Shown: positions 15,623-30,267, counted from the stretch's first letter. The stretch is 64,000 nt of DNA from DASUPK01 sp963801055 (GCA_963801055.1 CAWDDE010000001.1:868001-932000); one strand, 5' to 3'. Program-made: numbers and translations. Notes: generated from the letters alone by a model not told the origin.

Positions 15623-15892
15623 ATGAGACCCAACCGGGTCAACAAGCCCTGGCCGGTCCCGGTCCAGGTCGGCTCGGATGGAGTGCCGCTGGCGGTGGGC
15701 CGGCTGGCGGTCGAGTCGGTTCGCGAGGAGTGGCTGGTCGAGGACGGCTGGTGGACGCAGAGGCCATTGCAGCGGCGCTACTTCGAGCTGGTGCTCGAGG
15801 ACGGCAGCGACGTCGTCGTCTTCTGCGAGACCTCATCAAACGGGTTGCGCTCTCGCGCACCCTCGCATCAATGGTTCCGGCAGCGGGATTGA
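15623..15892 (+). CDS. DUF6504 family small protein of the imuB-dnaE2 cassette
   Basis: An 89-residue protein with the family pattern MRPNRVNKPWPVPVQV, VESVREEWLVEDGWW and RRYFELVLEDGSDVVVF. Its genes commonly lie between imuB and dnaE2 in actinobacteria; the biochemical role is unknown, but the context implies translesion synthesis. Near the C-terminus a 36-bp repeat (R6) adds 12 residues in frame (SSNGLRSRAPSH), after which the sequence resumes with QWFRQRD. The stop overlaps the dnaE2 ATG (TGATG). Confidence 0.75.
   Translation: MRPNRVNKPWPVPVQVGSDGVPLAVGRLAVESVREEWLVEDGWWTQRPLQRRYFELVLEDGSDVVVFCETSSNGLRSRAPSHQWFRQRD
15834..15869 (+). repeat. Palindromic repeat copy R6 (36-bp short form) inside the DUF6504 gene
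   Basis: CATCAAACGGGTTGCGC-TCTC-GCGCACCCTCGCATC. It is a simple hairpin of exactly 36 bp, i.e. 12 codons, inserted in frame near the 3' end of the gene, about 20 bp before the dnaE2 start. Confidence 0.9.
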
Positions 15893-18800
15893 TGTACGTC
15901 GAGCTCCATTGCCATTCGGCCTATTCCTTCCTGGACGGCGCCTCCGACCCGGCCGAGCTGGCGGCCACGGCCGCGGGGCTAGGCCACGAGGCCCTGGCGC
16001 TGACCGACCACGACAACGTCTGCGGGGCGATGGAGTTCGCCCACGCCTGTGGGGGGGTCGGGGTGCGCCCGATCGTTGGCTGCGAGCTGACCGTGGAGGT
16101 GCAACGGCGGATGCCTCGTCCGGTGCACGTCACCCTCTTGGTCGAGGACGCGAGGGGCTGGGCCAATCTCTGCCTGCTGATCACCGCCGCCCATCGAGGG
16201 ACCCGTGAGTCCGCATCAAACGGGTTGCGCTATCGCGCACCCTCGCCTCGACGCGAGGCGCTGCCGCCCTCGATCCCGATCGAGGAGCTGGAGCGCCACA
16301 CCGATGGGCTCGTCTGTCTCTCGGGCTGCGCCCGTGACGGCGCGGTCGCGGGGACGTGGGAGCGCGGAGATCCGGCCGGTGCGGGGGCGCTCGCCCGGCG
16401 GTTGCTGGGAGCTTTCGGCCGCGACGGGTTCCGAATCGAGCTGCAGCGGCCGCTCTGGCGCCACGACCGCTCGCGCAACCGCTGGCTCGCTTCGCTCGCG
16501 GAACGGCTCGGCGTTCCGACGGTAGCGACCGGCGATGCACATGCCCACGAGCGGTCGCGCCTTTCCCTCCAGGATGCGCTGGTGGCGGTGCGGCTGGGGG
16601 CGACGCTGGACCAGACCGAGGGACTTCGCCGGGGCAACTCGGCGTCCGCCTTGCTCTCAAGTGAGCAGGCGGCGGCGCGTTTTCACGACCATCCGGAGGC
16701 CGTCGCCGAGACGGAGCAGCTCGCCGAGCGCCTGTGCTTCGATCTCACCCGCGAGCTCGGCTACAACTATCCCGGCGCGGAGGACAGCGGCGCGGACCGC
16801 CGGCTGGCGGAGCTCTGCCGGGTGCGTCTGGTCCACCGCTACGAGGGGACCCGTCATCACGCCGAGGCGGAGCGGCGGCTGGAGGAGGAGCTGGCTCTGA
16901 TCAGGGAGTTGCGGCTCTCCGGCTTCTTCCTGCTCCACCAGGACATGCTGGAGCTGGCGCGAGAGGTGGCGGCCGAGGTGCGCGGGCCGGATTCAGCCCG
17001 GCGACTGCTGCCGCCGGGCCGTGGACGGGGCTCGAGCGTCAGCTCGCTGGTCTGCTACCTGACCGGCCTCTCCCACATCGACCCGGTGAAGAACGATCTC
17101 TTCCTGGGGCGCTTCCTCAACGAGGAGCTGACCGAAGTCCCGGACATCGATCTCGACTTCCCTCGCGACATCCGCGAGAAGCTGATCCCGCGGGTGCACG
17201 AGCGCTACGGGCCCGAGCGCTCGGCGCTGGTCGCGTCCTTCGCTACCTACCGGGCGCGCGGCGCGATCCGCGACCTCGGCAAGGCACTGGGCCTGCCGGC
17301 CGGCGAGGTGGAGCGGCTGGCCCGCGCCGTCGACGTCTACGAGGCGAGCCGCGACGCCTGGGCGCGGATGGAGGAGACGTTGGGCAGGCTGCGCGCGCGA
17401 TCGCCGCGCTGGCAGGCCCTGGCCGAGCTGCTGCCGGAGATCGCAGGGCTGCCCCGGCACATCTCCCAGCACCCGGGCGGGATGGTGATCTCGACCACTC
17501 CGCTGATCGAGCTCTGCCCGGTGCAGCCGGCGGCTATGGAGGGCCGGCAGATCGTCCAGTGGGACAAGGACTCCTGCGCGGACGCGGGCTTCCTGAAGAT
17601 CGATCTTCTCGGGCTGGGAATGCTCTCGGCGGTCGAGCGCTGCGTGGACGAGATCGCGCGGACGCGCGGCGAGTGGATCGACCTCTCCCGGGTGCCGCTC
17701 GACGACGACGAGGTGTGGTCGACGATCCAGCGCGCCGAGACGACCGGCGTCTTTCAGATCGAGAGCCGCGCGCAGATGCAGATGCTGCCGCGGACACTTC
17801 CTCAGAACCTCGACGACCTGACGGTGCAGGTGGCGCTGGTGAGGCCGGGTCCAATCCAGGGCGGCGCCGTCCATCCCTACATCGAGCGGCGCAAGCGGCT
17901 GCGGGATGATCCCTCCTACGAGGTTCCGTACGAGCATCCCTCGCTCGAGCCGGTGCTGCGGGACACGCTAGGGGCGATCGTCTTCCAGGACCAGGTGCTC
18001 GAGGTGGCGATGGCGCTGGCCGGGTTCTCGGTCGGGGAGGCCGAGGGGCTGCGGAGGGCAATGAGCCGAAAGCGATCGGAGGCGGCGATGCTCCGCTATC
18101 GCGAGCGATTCATCGAGGGCGCCGTCGGGCGGGGCGTCTCCCGCGAGGTGGCGGAGCGGGTCTTCGGGCAGATCGAGGGATTCTCGGGCTTCGGGTTCCC
18201 CAAGGCGCACTCGGCGGCGTTCGGCCTGCTCGCCTACCAATCGACCTGGCTGAGGGTGCACTACGGGCCGGAGTTGCTCTGCGCGCCTGCTCAACGAGCA
18301 GCCGATGGGGTTCTACCCGCCGGATGCGCTGGTGCACGAGGCGCAGCGGCGAGGGGTCGAGATCCTGCCGCCCGACGTCAACGTGAGCGAGGTCGATTGC
18401 CGGGTGGAGACCACGGGAGCGGCGGCTGGGTCCTCGGGGAATCCGCCGGTCCGAATCGGGCTCGGTTATGTGGCCGAGCTGATCGAGGTCGATGCCGAGG
18501 CCGTGGTCGAGGAGCGCCGGCGGGGTGGGTCCTACCGGGGGATCTCGGACCTCGCCGGGCGATCCGGCGCCGGAGCGGCCTCGCTGCAGCGGCTGGCGTG
18601 GGCGGGGGCATGCGATTCCCTGGTTCAGCGGCGGGTGCCCGTCGAGGACAGGGTGGATCAGACGCGCCACGAGTTTCCTCTGCAGGGCTCCGGCGCCGGC
18701 GCGGAAACCCCCGCGGACCCGGATGCGGATCTCAGGCGGCCCGCCCTCTGGGAGATCGGGGGAGCAGCGCGCGCCAGCCGGACGGAGGATGGGGCGCAGC

Positions 18801-19459
18801 TGGCGCTGCCGCTCGATGGGTCCCCCACTCCCCCGCTGCCCCCGCTTGGACCGTGGGATCGGATCGTGGCGGACTACCGGACGACGGGGATGACGCTCGG
18901 CAAGCATCCGATGGAGCTGTTGCGGGGGTCCCTGCCGACCGAGGTACTCACCAGCGAGGACCTGGCCCGCACGCGCGACGGCGCACAGGTCAGCGTGGCC
19001 GGGATGGTGGTGGCGCGCCAGCGGCCGGCGACGGCCAACGGGGTGGTCTTCATGCTGCTGGAGGACGAGCGCGGGACGATCAACCTGATCGTGCCCCCGT
19101 CGGTGGTCGAGCGCTGTCGCCTCGCGGTGAGGACCTCCGGCTTCGTGCTGGCCGCCGGCAAGCTCGAGCATCGGGAGGGGACGACCAACGTGGTCGTCTC
19201 GCGGATCGAGCGCCTGCAGCCGACCGAGCTACCAAGGCCGAAGCCGCGCGAGCTGGAACCGCCCGTCCGCAGGGAGACGGGACGCGATCCGGGTGAGCAG
19301 AGCGAGCCCGGCGAAAACCGGCCCCGCGAACCGGCGCTCGCCGGATATTCCGCGGTCGGTCTCTCCAAGCGCGGCTTCGAGGGGGTCCGGGAGGCGGCAA
19401 TGGCGGAGCTGGCGGCGTCGCTGCCCGCTCCGCACAGCTTCGGTCGCCGGGGTCGGTAG
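15892..19459 (+). CDS. dnaE2: Error-prone DNA polymerase III alpha subunit DnaE2 (one frameshift)
   Basis: Translesion polymerase of the ImuB-DnaE2 mutasome. Order: PHP domain (HCHSAYSFLDGASDP, TDHDNVCGAMEF), palm/thumb with the catalytic acids in EVPDIDLDF (about residue 420), GFPKAHSAAFGLLAYQS, then an OB fold (QVSVAGMVVARQRP). Corrected length is about 1188 aa. One extra C at 18286/18287 shifts the frame inside the conserved LLNEQPMGFYPP region; removing it joins both halves. A 36-bp palindromic repeat (R7) adds 12 residues (108-119) to the PHP domain in frame. The shift may be a sequencing error or an inactivating change. Confidence 0.88.
16214..16249 (+). repeat. Palindromic repeat copy R7 (36-bp short form) inside dnaE2
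   Basis: CATCAAACGGGTTGCGC-TATC-GCGCACCCTCGCCTC, 33 of 36 bases identical to R6 only 344 bp upstream. It encodes ASNGLRYRAPSP in the dnaE2 frame, in a loop of the PHP domain before the LEELxxH segment where family members vary in length. Confidence 0.9.
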
Positions 19460-19483
19460 CCGAGCGCCGTGTGCCGGCGCGCG

Positions 19484-19990
19484 TCAGCCCAGGCCGGGCT
19501 TGGTGGTCATGAAGAAGATCGCGGCGATCACCAGGATCCCGAGAATGCTGCCGACCAGTCCCTCGAGCCTTCCCCATCGCTGGTACTCCCTCGGAAGGTC
19601 GGCGAGCTGCAGTTCCCGGTCGCCGGCGTCCGCCAACGCCTTCTGGATCATCGGAAGCAGCCTGCGATCGATCGGGATGAAGAAAAAGATCACAGTGAGG
19701 GCAATGATCACCACGATCGTCAGGGTCCCACTGACCCAGAAGTCACCATAGTCCCAGTTGCCCTCGGACATCTGGTAGATGCCGGTCGCGACGATAATCA
19801 CGAGCGCCGGGAGGACGAAGAACTGGTTGATCACGAGTTGCAGCCGGTGCACGTAGGGCAGGTTGCGTGCGCTCATCTTCATCGCCACCGGAAACATCAC
19901 GGACTCGGCGAAGGTGGCGCCGAAGCCGACCACGACCGCTGAGACGTGGAGGAAGACGGAGAAGTCGTAGTTGGTGACGGCAAGCGGCAT
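19484..19990 (-). CDS. DUF2269-like four-helix integral membrane protein
   Basis: A 168-residue protein with four membrane segments: NYDFSVFLHVSAVVVGFGATF, FFVLPALVIIVATGIYQM, TLTIVVIIALTVIFFFIP and SILGILVIAAIFF. Conserved His in FLHV and HRLQL and an NWDYGDFW loop fit the DUF2269 family of predicted membrane proteins. Role unknown. The ATG at 19990 is chosen because the ~100 codons upstream in the frame have no coding character and overlap the divergent gene at 20104. Confidence 0.75.
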   Translation of the reverse strand: MPLAVTNYDFSVFLHVSAVVVGFGATFAESVMFPVAMKMSARNLPYVHRLQLVINQFFVLPALVIIVATGIYQMSEGNWDYGDFWVSGTLTIVVIIALTVIFFFIPIDRRLLPMIQKALADAGDRELQLADLPREYQRWGRLEGLVGSILGILVIAAIFFMTTKPGLG

Positions 19991-20103
19991 CCGGGCTCCC
20001 TTCGACTCGACTTTGCGCGCAACATATCCCGCCCTGCGGGTCGCTGCAAGTTCCCCTGCAAATGCCTGGGTTCCGTCCGAGGCCATCCATACCTTCCCGC
20101 CCA

Positions 20104-20300
20104 TGACAGGCAAGCTCATAGACATAAGAGAGCGGCTGCTCGACGCAGCCGACCTGGTGGTCGACTTCGCGACGCTCGGCGAGTTCGGGATCGAGCCCGA
20201 GCCGGCGCGGGGCTGCGAGCGGCGCCCTTCGGGCCTCGCCTCGGGCGCTCCGCATCCGCTGCACGATCGGGCCGGCAATCCCGAGCGCATCGCCGCCTAG
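20104..20300 (+). CDS. Small hypothetical protein
   Basis: 65 residues starting MTGKLIDIRERLLDAADL, with an amphipathic first half (ATLGEFGIEPEP) and a low-complexity Arg/Gly/Ala tail. Third-position GC is high, which supports coding, but no family is recognised. It is divergent from the DUF2269 gene (113 bp gap) and convergent with the rRNA operon. The later half could be non-coding. Confidence 0.4.
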
Positions 20301-20377
20301 AACCCGCTTCTGGCGGATCGCACCGCCCGGAACTCTCGAGCCGACCAATTTGGGAGGGCCCGCGATTGCGGGCATAG

Positions 20378-20406
20378 AAAGAGCCGCCCCTTGGGGGGCG
20401 GCTCTT
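20378..20406 (-). terminator. Rho-independent terminator of the rRNA operon
   Basis: On the minus strand an AAGAGCCGCCCC/GGGGCGGCTCTT stem with a very short loop is followed by TTTCT, starting about 8 nt after the 5S 3' end. A second GC stem (GGGCCCGC/GCGGGC) follows at 20356-20373. Confidence 0.85.
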
Positions 20407-20413
20407 CAGTAAG

Positions 20414-20530
20414 ACCGGCGGCGACCTACTCTCCCGGGCGGTTGCCCGCCAAGTACCATCGGCGCTGAGAGGCTTAACGGCTCTGTTCGGAATGGGAAGA
20501 GGTGTTTCCCTCTCGCTATCTCGCCACCGA
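20414..20530 (-). rRNA. rrf: 5S ribosomal RNA
   Basis: About 117 nt. The minus strand has the conserved 5S core CCCATTCCGAACAG and the GGTACT...GGGAGAGTAGG 3' part, with complementary ends (GGTGGCGA / TCGCCGCC). It is the last gene of the rRNA operon, about 60 nt after the 23S gene. Ends are estimated to within a few bases. Confidence 0.93.
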
Positions 20531-20549
20531 AAGCTTGCGAGACGGCCCC

Positions 20550-20575
20550 GTGGACCTTGAAAACCGCACTAGGCC
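20550..20575 (-). other. 3' arm of the pre-23S processing stem
   Basis: It pairs with 23696-23721 over 26 positions: the arm reads GTGGACCTTGAAAACCGCAC on the plus strand and its partner is the inverse complement apart from one G-U. This encloses the 23S gene and would be the RNase III-type processing stem. Confidence 0.8.
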
Positions 20576-20591
20576 GGGGCAAGAAGCAAGA

Positions 20592-23578
<2,987 letters not shown>

Positions 23579-23833
23579 GGTGAGCTGCTCATCACGCACG
23601 AGTGTGCGTATGAGCTCGGCTTCTTACCCTTGCGCCTCTCCCGATGTCGAGATGGAGAGACGCGAAAGCACTCCCGGCTTATCAGGGGAGTGCTTGGCCT
23701 AGTGCAGTTTTCAAGGTCCACGGAGGCGACCAGACAGGGGTCTCCCGCCGGCGTCTCTGAAAACTGAGCAGCGCCCCGGACGCCCAGAGGCGTCCGGTTC
23801 AAACCCGGTCGACGTTAGGGAAAATCTCCCTAG
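23579..23833 (-). other. 16S-23S internal transcribed spacer, no tRNA
   Basis: 255 bp. It holds the 3' arm of the 16S processing stem (23755-23774), the 5' arm of the 23S stem (23696-23721, including a boxA-like CCTTGAAAACT), and a GCACTCCC/GGGAGTGC hairpin near 23668-23694. No cloverleaf was found on either strand, in line with most actinobacterial spacers. Confidence 0.75.
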
Positions 23834-25378
<1,545 letters not shown>

Positions 25379-25618
25379 AAAAGTGTGACGTGACTGGCGT
25401 CAGTCACAAGAGAGTTGTCATGTCGCTGACTCGCCGCCGCGTACACAATGCGGCGGCAGACATGACGGAGTTATCAACCCCCGCCCGGTGCATGATGGGC
25501 AGGGGTCGGGCTCGAGCAACGAAGGACGCTTTGGTCCCTCGTCGCGCGCTGCTCAGTTTTCAAAGACCACTCTGGCGGGTCGACGGGTCTCGTCGCCTCC
25601 ACCCTCCGCTCGGTTCAC
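25379..25618 (-). promoter_or_regulatory. rRNA operon leader with boxA and 16S processing arm
   Basis: A gene-free stretch upstream of 16S. The 16S 5' processing arm at 25546-25565 (minus CTTTGAAAACTGAGCAGCGC) is complementary at 19 of 20 positions to the trailer at 23755-23774. It includes a boxA-like antitermination sequence (GTCTTTGAAAACT). A large imperfect inverted repeat around 25414-25470 (GTCATGTCGCTG / AGACATGAC) follows. No convincing TTGACA/TATAAT promoter is seen between the tyrS terminator and boxA; the closest -10-like site is TATACT at 25733-25738. Confidence 0.6.
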
Positions 25619-25646
25619 AAAAAAGGGCCCCTCGTTTGAGGGGCCC
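25619..25646 (-). terminator. Rho-independent terminator after tyrS
   Basis: On the minus strand GGGCCCCTC-AAAC-GAGGGGCCC is followed by TTTTTT, about 100 bp after the tyrS stop and upstream of the rRNA leader. It separates tyrS transcription from the rRNA operon. Confidence 0.9.
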
Positions 25647-25746
25647 GGCGTCAAGCGACCGCGTTGCGGCCGATCTTGGGCTCCTCGCTACGAGGCGGCT
25701 CTCTTCGTGATCCGAAGCAAGAGCAACCAGAGAGTATAGCCCGCGA

Positions 25747-26950
25747 TCACTCGCTTGTTGAAGAATCCCAGCGTCCGACGATGCGCAGAAATCGCCGCTT
25801 CCCCACCTGCAGGATCTTCCCGCTCAACTCCCCCGCCGGCAGGTCCAGCCGCTCACCATCGAGCGCCTCCCCATCCAGCTTCACGGCCCCCTGATTGAGC
25901 AGCCTGCGCGCCTCGCTGGTGCTCATTTCGAACGCTGATGAGATCAGGAGTGGCAGGTGCACCTCGCCGTCGGCCCCGGAGAACAGCCGGCTCGCCTCCT
26001 CACTGGCGAGGTCCAGCTCCGGCATCTCATCGGGCACCCCGTGCTCGACGTGTACCCGGTTGAAGTCTGATTCGGCCTCCTCTCCTGCCCCCGCACCGTG
26101 AAAGCGCTCCACGATCCGGCGCGCCAGAGCCCGTTTCGCTTCTGCGGGATGCCCACTTGGCTCCTTCTCTCCCAGCAGCAGCTCGTAATAGAGACCCATC
26201 GCCTCGTCCGGGACGCTCATCAGCTTTCCGAACATCTCGTCCGGCGGATCGGTGAGCGCCACGTAGTTGCCGAGCGACTTGCTCATCCGCTGCCTGCCAT
26301 CGGTCCCCGGAAGGATCGGCATCGTGATGATCGACTGCTCCGGCACGCCATAGGCACGCTGGATGTCGCGCGCGAACAGCAGGTTGAACTTCTGATCGGT
26401 CCCCCCCAGTTCGACGTCGGAGCGGACCGCCACCGAGTCGTAGCCCTGCAGGACCGGATAGAGCAGCTCGAGTGCCGAGATCGGTCGATCGGCCTCCATG
26501 CGCCTGGCTGAAGTCCTCGCGCTCGAGCAGCCGCGCCACCGTCACCTTCCCAAGCAGCCGGAACAGCTCCTCCGCGGTCATGTCCAGCCAGTCCCGGTTG
26601 AAGCGCATCTCCGTCCGATCACGGTCGAGCACCTTGAAGGCCTGGTCCTGGAACGTCTTCGCGTTGGCGTCGATCTCCTCGGGGCTGAGAATGGGCCGCT
26701 GCGTGTCACGGCCGCTCGGGTCGCCAACCCGCGCCGTGAAGTCGCCGACGATCAGCACCACGGTGTGCCCCGCCTCCTGGAACTGGGCTAGCTTCGTGAG
26801 GATCACCACATGCCCGAGGTGGATGTCCGGCGCGGTGGGATCGATGCCGAATTTCACTCGCAGGGGCTTGCCCGAGGCGAGCTGCTCCTCGAGCCTACCC
26901 TCGGGCAGCGCCTCCTTCACCCCGAGCTTGAGGACTTCCAGATCAGCCAC
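25747..26950 (-). CDS. tyrS: Tyrosyl-tRNA synthetase TyrS (one frameshift)
   Basis: Class Ic synthetase that charges tRNA-Tyr. The N-terminal half has PDIHLGHVV (HIGH motif) and the second half has RMSKSLGNY (KMSKS) and a C-terminal S4-like RNA-binding domain (SEARRLLNQGAVKLDG). The two halves are in different frames. One extra base in the CC at 26503/26504 separates ...EREDFSQ from RMEADRPISALEL, a junction that is continuous in the family. Corrected length is 400 aa, normal. As the gene is probably essential, a sequence error is more likely than a pseudogene. It is divergent from the PBP gene. Confidence 0.9.
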
Positions 26951-27054
26951 GCGCCAGCACGCCGGCGGTGGCCCATCTGGTACCCGGGTCAGCCCGGAAA
27001 TCGGTCACGGAGCCAATGCTAGACTCCCCGCTTCCGCCTGGCCGGGCGCTTAGA

Positions 27055-27087
27055 TTCGAGGGTGCGACAGCGCAACCCGTTCGATGA
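27055..27087 (-). repeat. Palindromic repeat copy R8 (short form) between tyrS and the PBP gene
   Basis: On the minus strand ATCGAACGGGTTGCG-CTGT-CGCACCCTCGAAT. The stem is shortened by one pair compared with R6 but the ends are conserved. It lies in the 210-bp divergent promoter region, about 75 bp upstream of the PBP start. Confidence 0.8.
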
Positions 27088-27160
27088 TTGCGTCCCAGGA
27101 GTCACGTTCAGGCGCATTTGGATCCGGGCGCGGGCGACAGCCAGCTTCGCGCGATGCGAC

Positions 27161-30100
27161 ATGACAGACGACTTCGATTTCGATTTCGACGTAGACGGGG
27201 GCCGAGGGGCTTCGCGGACTGAAGCCCGCGATCCCGAGGAGACCCCTGAGCGCGAGCGCGGCGGCAATGGGAACCGCAACCAGTGCCCGCGGCAACGGCT
27301 CGACCGGTAGCCGCGGCGGCAACGGCTCGCGCGGCTACGCGTCCCGCGCGAAGGAGCTCCTCGGCCGAGGCGGCGAGCTGCTCTACAGCCAAGAGAAGGA
27401 CGAGCGCCACCGACGCGCCTCGGGCGTCAACTCCTCCACGCGAGCCGGCCGGGCGAGACGCCCCCCGGGCGCCCCGCCGAGGATGACTGGCTCAGCATCG
27501 GGGACGACGCCTTCGAGCCCGGCTACCTCTCCCCGCTCCGCGAGCGTGATGGCGGGCCGGCGGGCCGGCCGACGCCCGGTGAGGCCCGCAACTTCGCCAA
27601 GGAAGCCCGCCGACGCGCCTCGCGTCGACCGAGCCCGATCCTCGACCTACAGGTGGAGAGGGAGCGGCTCGAGCGGGCCGCGGAAGAGGAGGAAGCGGTC
27701 GACTTCGAGTCGATTCTGGAGCGCCAGCCGCAGAAGAGCGAGATGGCGCGGCGCGGCTCCGCGATGAGGAACGCCGTCCGTGGCGGCCTCCAGAGCCTGC
27801 GCCGGGTGGGCAGTGAGAGGATCGCCGAGAGCCGCGACCGGGTCCACGCCCTCCGCGAGCGCGTCCCCACCCGGGTGCCGGAGCCCCGTCCGGCCGATGG
27901 TGCCGGCAAGCCCCCTCCCCCACACCTTCCGCGGCGAATCAGCTCCCGGCGGCCACGCAAGCCCGATCCCGGCCGCATCAAGAAGCTCCGCCTGCTGATT
28001 CTGATCGTCGGCCTCGGCATGCTGGCGATCGTCTCCACCTTCTTCGGGATGATGATGGCGATTTCCCAGGACCTGCCGCAGCTCGAGAACAAGAAGGAGT
28101 TCGCGGAGGCCAAGAACTCGGTCGTGGTCGACGACCAGGGCAACAAGATCGGGGCGCTGCTCAACAACGACCAGCGGATCCTGGTCGAGTCGGGCGACAT
28201 CTCCCCCTATATGAAGGAGGCCGCCGTCGCGATCGAGGACCGCCGCTTCTACGAGCACAGCGGCATCGACATCCAGGGCATGTTCCGAGCCGGACTCGCG
28301 GACGTGGTCCCCGGCGGATCCGTGCAGGGCGCCTCGACGATCACCGAGCAGTTCGTCAAGAACGCGCTCGAGGCGCAGGGCAGCCGGACGATCTTCCAGA
28401 AGTTCCGCGAGGCCGCGCTCGCCTACCAGATCGAGCGCCACTGGGACAAGGACAAGATCCTCACCGAGTACCTCAACACGATCTACTTCGGCGAGGGCGC
28501 CTACGGCATCGAGGCCGCGGCACGCACCTACTTCGCCTGGAACCATCCCGGCTGCGGCAGGAGCGGGCATGAGATGTGCGCTGAGGACCTGACTCCGCCG
28601 GAGGCCGCGATGCTCGCCGGGATCATCAGCTCGCCGTCCGCGTTCTCGCCGCGCATCAACCCGCAGGCGGCGCTGGACCGGCGCAACCTCGTGCTCCAGA
28701 AGATGCTGGACGAGGGGGACATGGACCAGGCGGAGTACGACGAGGGGATCAAGACCCAGCTCCCGGCACCTTCCGAGATCGCCAAGCCCGAGGACGACTC
28801 CCTCTCGCCCTACTTCACCTCCTGGCTGCGCCAGCAGGTAGTCGACCTTTACGGCCCCGGGCGCGCCTTCGGTGGCGGCCTCACCGTCCAGACCACGCTC
28901 AACCTCGACATGCAGAACACGGCTCAGGAGATCGCCCAGAGCACCCTGGCAGGCATCGCCCCGACAGCCTCGGTGGTCGTACTCGACAACGAGACCGGCG
29001 GCGTCAAGGCAATGGTCGGCGGCAATGACTTCAACGAGGAGCCCTTCAACCTCGCCACCAACGGCCACCGTCAGCCGGGGTCGGCCTTCAAGCCGTTCAC
29101 CTTGGCGACCGCTCTGAGCCAGGGCATCTCGCCCAGCACCAGCTACGCCTCGAACGAGAAGATCTTCAAGGTTCCCCACTCGAAGAACGAGTACTTCGAC
29201 GTCCACAACTACGCCGACGAGTACTACGGCAGCTCCAGCCTCGAGACGGCGACCATCCATTCGGACAACTCCGTGTACGCGGAGCTCGCCCTTGGCGACA
29301 CCCTGCGATGCACGTCGGGCTGCGGCGGGAGTCCCGCCGTCCGGGGCGGCACCAAGCGGATCGCCCACACCGCGCACGACATGGGCCTCGAGACGAAGTT
29401 CTCGACGAATCCCTCGATGGTGCTGGGAGCGATCGATCCTGGCGTCAGCCCTCTCGAGATGGCACACGCCTTCGAGACGATCTCGACCGGGGGCGAGCGT
29501 GTGGGCGGCAACCTGGATTCGAGCCCCGGCCCCAACGACAAGCCCGAGCAGCTCAGCCCCGTCGCCATCGACAAGGTCAGCTCGCCGGATGGCGACACGA
29601 TCGCCGAGGACAAGACCCGGAAGATCCGCGTCCTCTCCTCGGGCGTCGCCTCCACCATGAAGAACATCCTGCGCGAGAACGTCCTCGCCGGAACAGGCGT
29701 ACTGGCCCAGTCGGCCGGCTCCAATGCCTGGGGAAAGACGGGGACGACCGAGAACAACGGCGACGCCTGGTTCTGCGGCGGCACCGATCATTTCACTGCC
29801 TGTGTCTGGGTGGGCCACAGAGACAGCACCGAGTCGATGTCCACCGACTACAACGGCGGCCCTGTCGACGGCGGCACCTACCCTGCGCTGATCTGGGGAC
29901 GGATCATGAGCGCGATCGAGTCGATCTACCGCGAGCAGAAGGCCGCCGAGGCCGACAAGGATGACTCGACTAGCACCAGCACCACCGACATTGAATCCTC
30001 CGGTTACTCCGGATACTCATCGGGCTCGTCTGGGTATTCCTCCGGCGGTGGCGGCGGCAACACCGACGGAGGCGGCGGTGGCGGCGGCAACACCGGTGGA

Positions 30101-30205
30101 GGCGGCGGTGGCGGCGGCCCCACCGCGACGCCGGCGCCCTCGAGCTCGGGCACCGGTGGCGGCGGTGGCGGCGCGCCCAGCGGCACCGGCGGGACGGGTC
30201 TCTAG
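27161..30205 (+). CDS. Class A penicillin-binding protein (transglycosylase-transpeptidase), N-terminal frameshifts
   Basis: Bifunctional peptidoglycan synthase. Order: a ~260-residue charged cytoplasmic part starting MTDDFDFDFDVDGG, one membrane helix (KKLRLLILIVGLGMLAIVSTFF), the glycosyltransferase domain (EDRRFYEHSGID; ASTITEQFVKN), then the transpeptidase domain with SAFK, SDN and KTGTTE motifs. It ends in a Ser/Gly-rich tail with G7-8 runs. The catalytic part is one frame from the GTG at 27653, but coding clearly continues upstream through two indels: one extra C at 27280/27281 and a -1 (or +2) shift near 27440-27470. A corrected product is about 1014 aa. Confidence 0.88.
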
Positions 30206-30267
30206 GGGGCGCACAGCCGCACTATTTGAAGCGGCGACGTTGGTCGCCGCGCCTGATGATTGCGGCG

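Noticed and set aside
20200..20275. Eleventh copy of the palindromic repeat (GGGCGCTCCGCATC near 20250)
   Set aside because: Only part of the end motif matches and the CAAACGGG start is missing.
23579..23833. tRNA in the 16S-23S spacer (GGTTCAAACCC near 23795 looks like a T-loop)
   Set aside because: No acceptor, D- or anticodon stems fit around it on either strand.
30040..30190. Gly-rich GGCGGTGGC tandem repeat as a mobile or regulatory repeat
   Set aside because: It is the coding Gly-rich tail of the penicillin-binding protein in frame to its stop.
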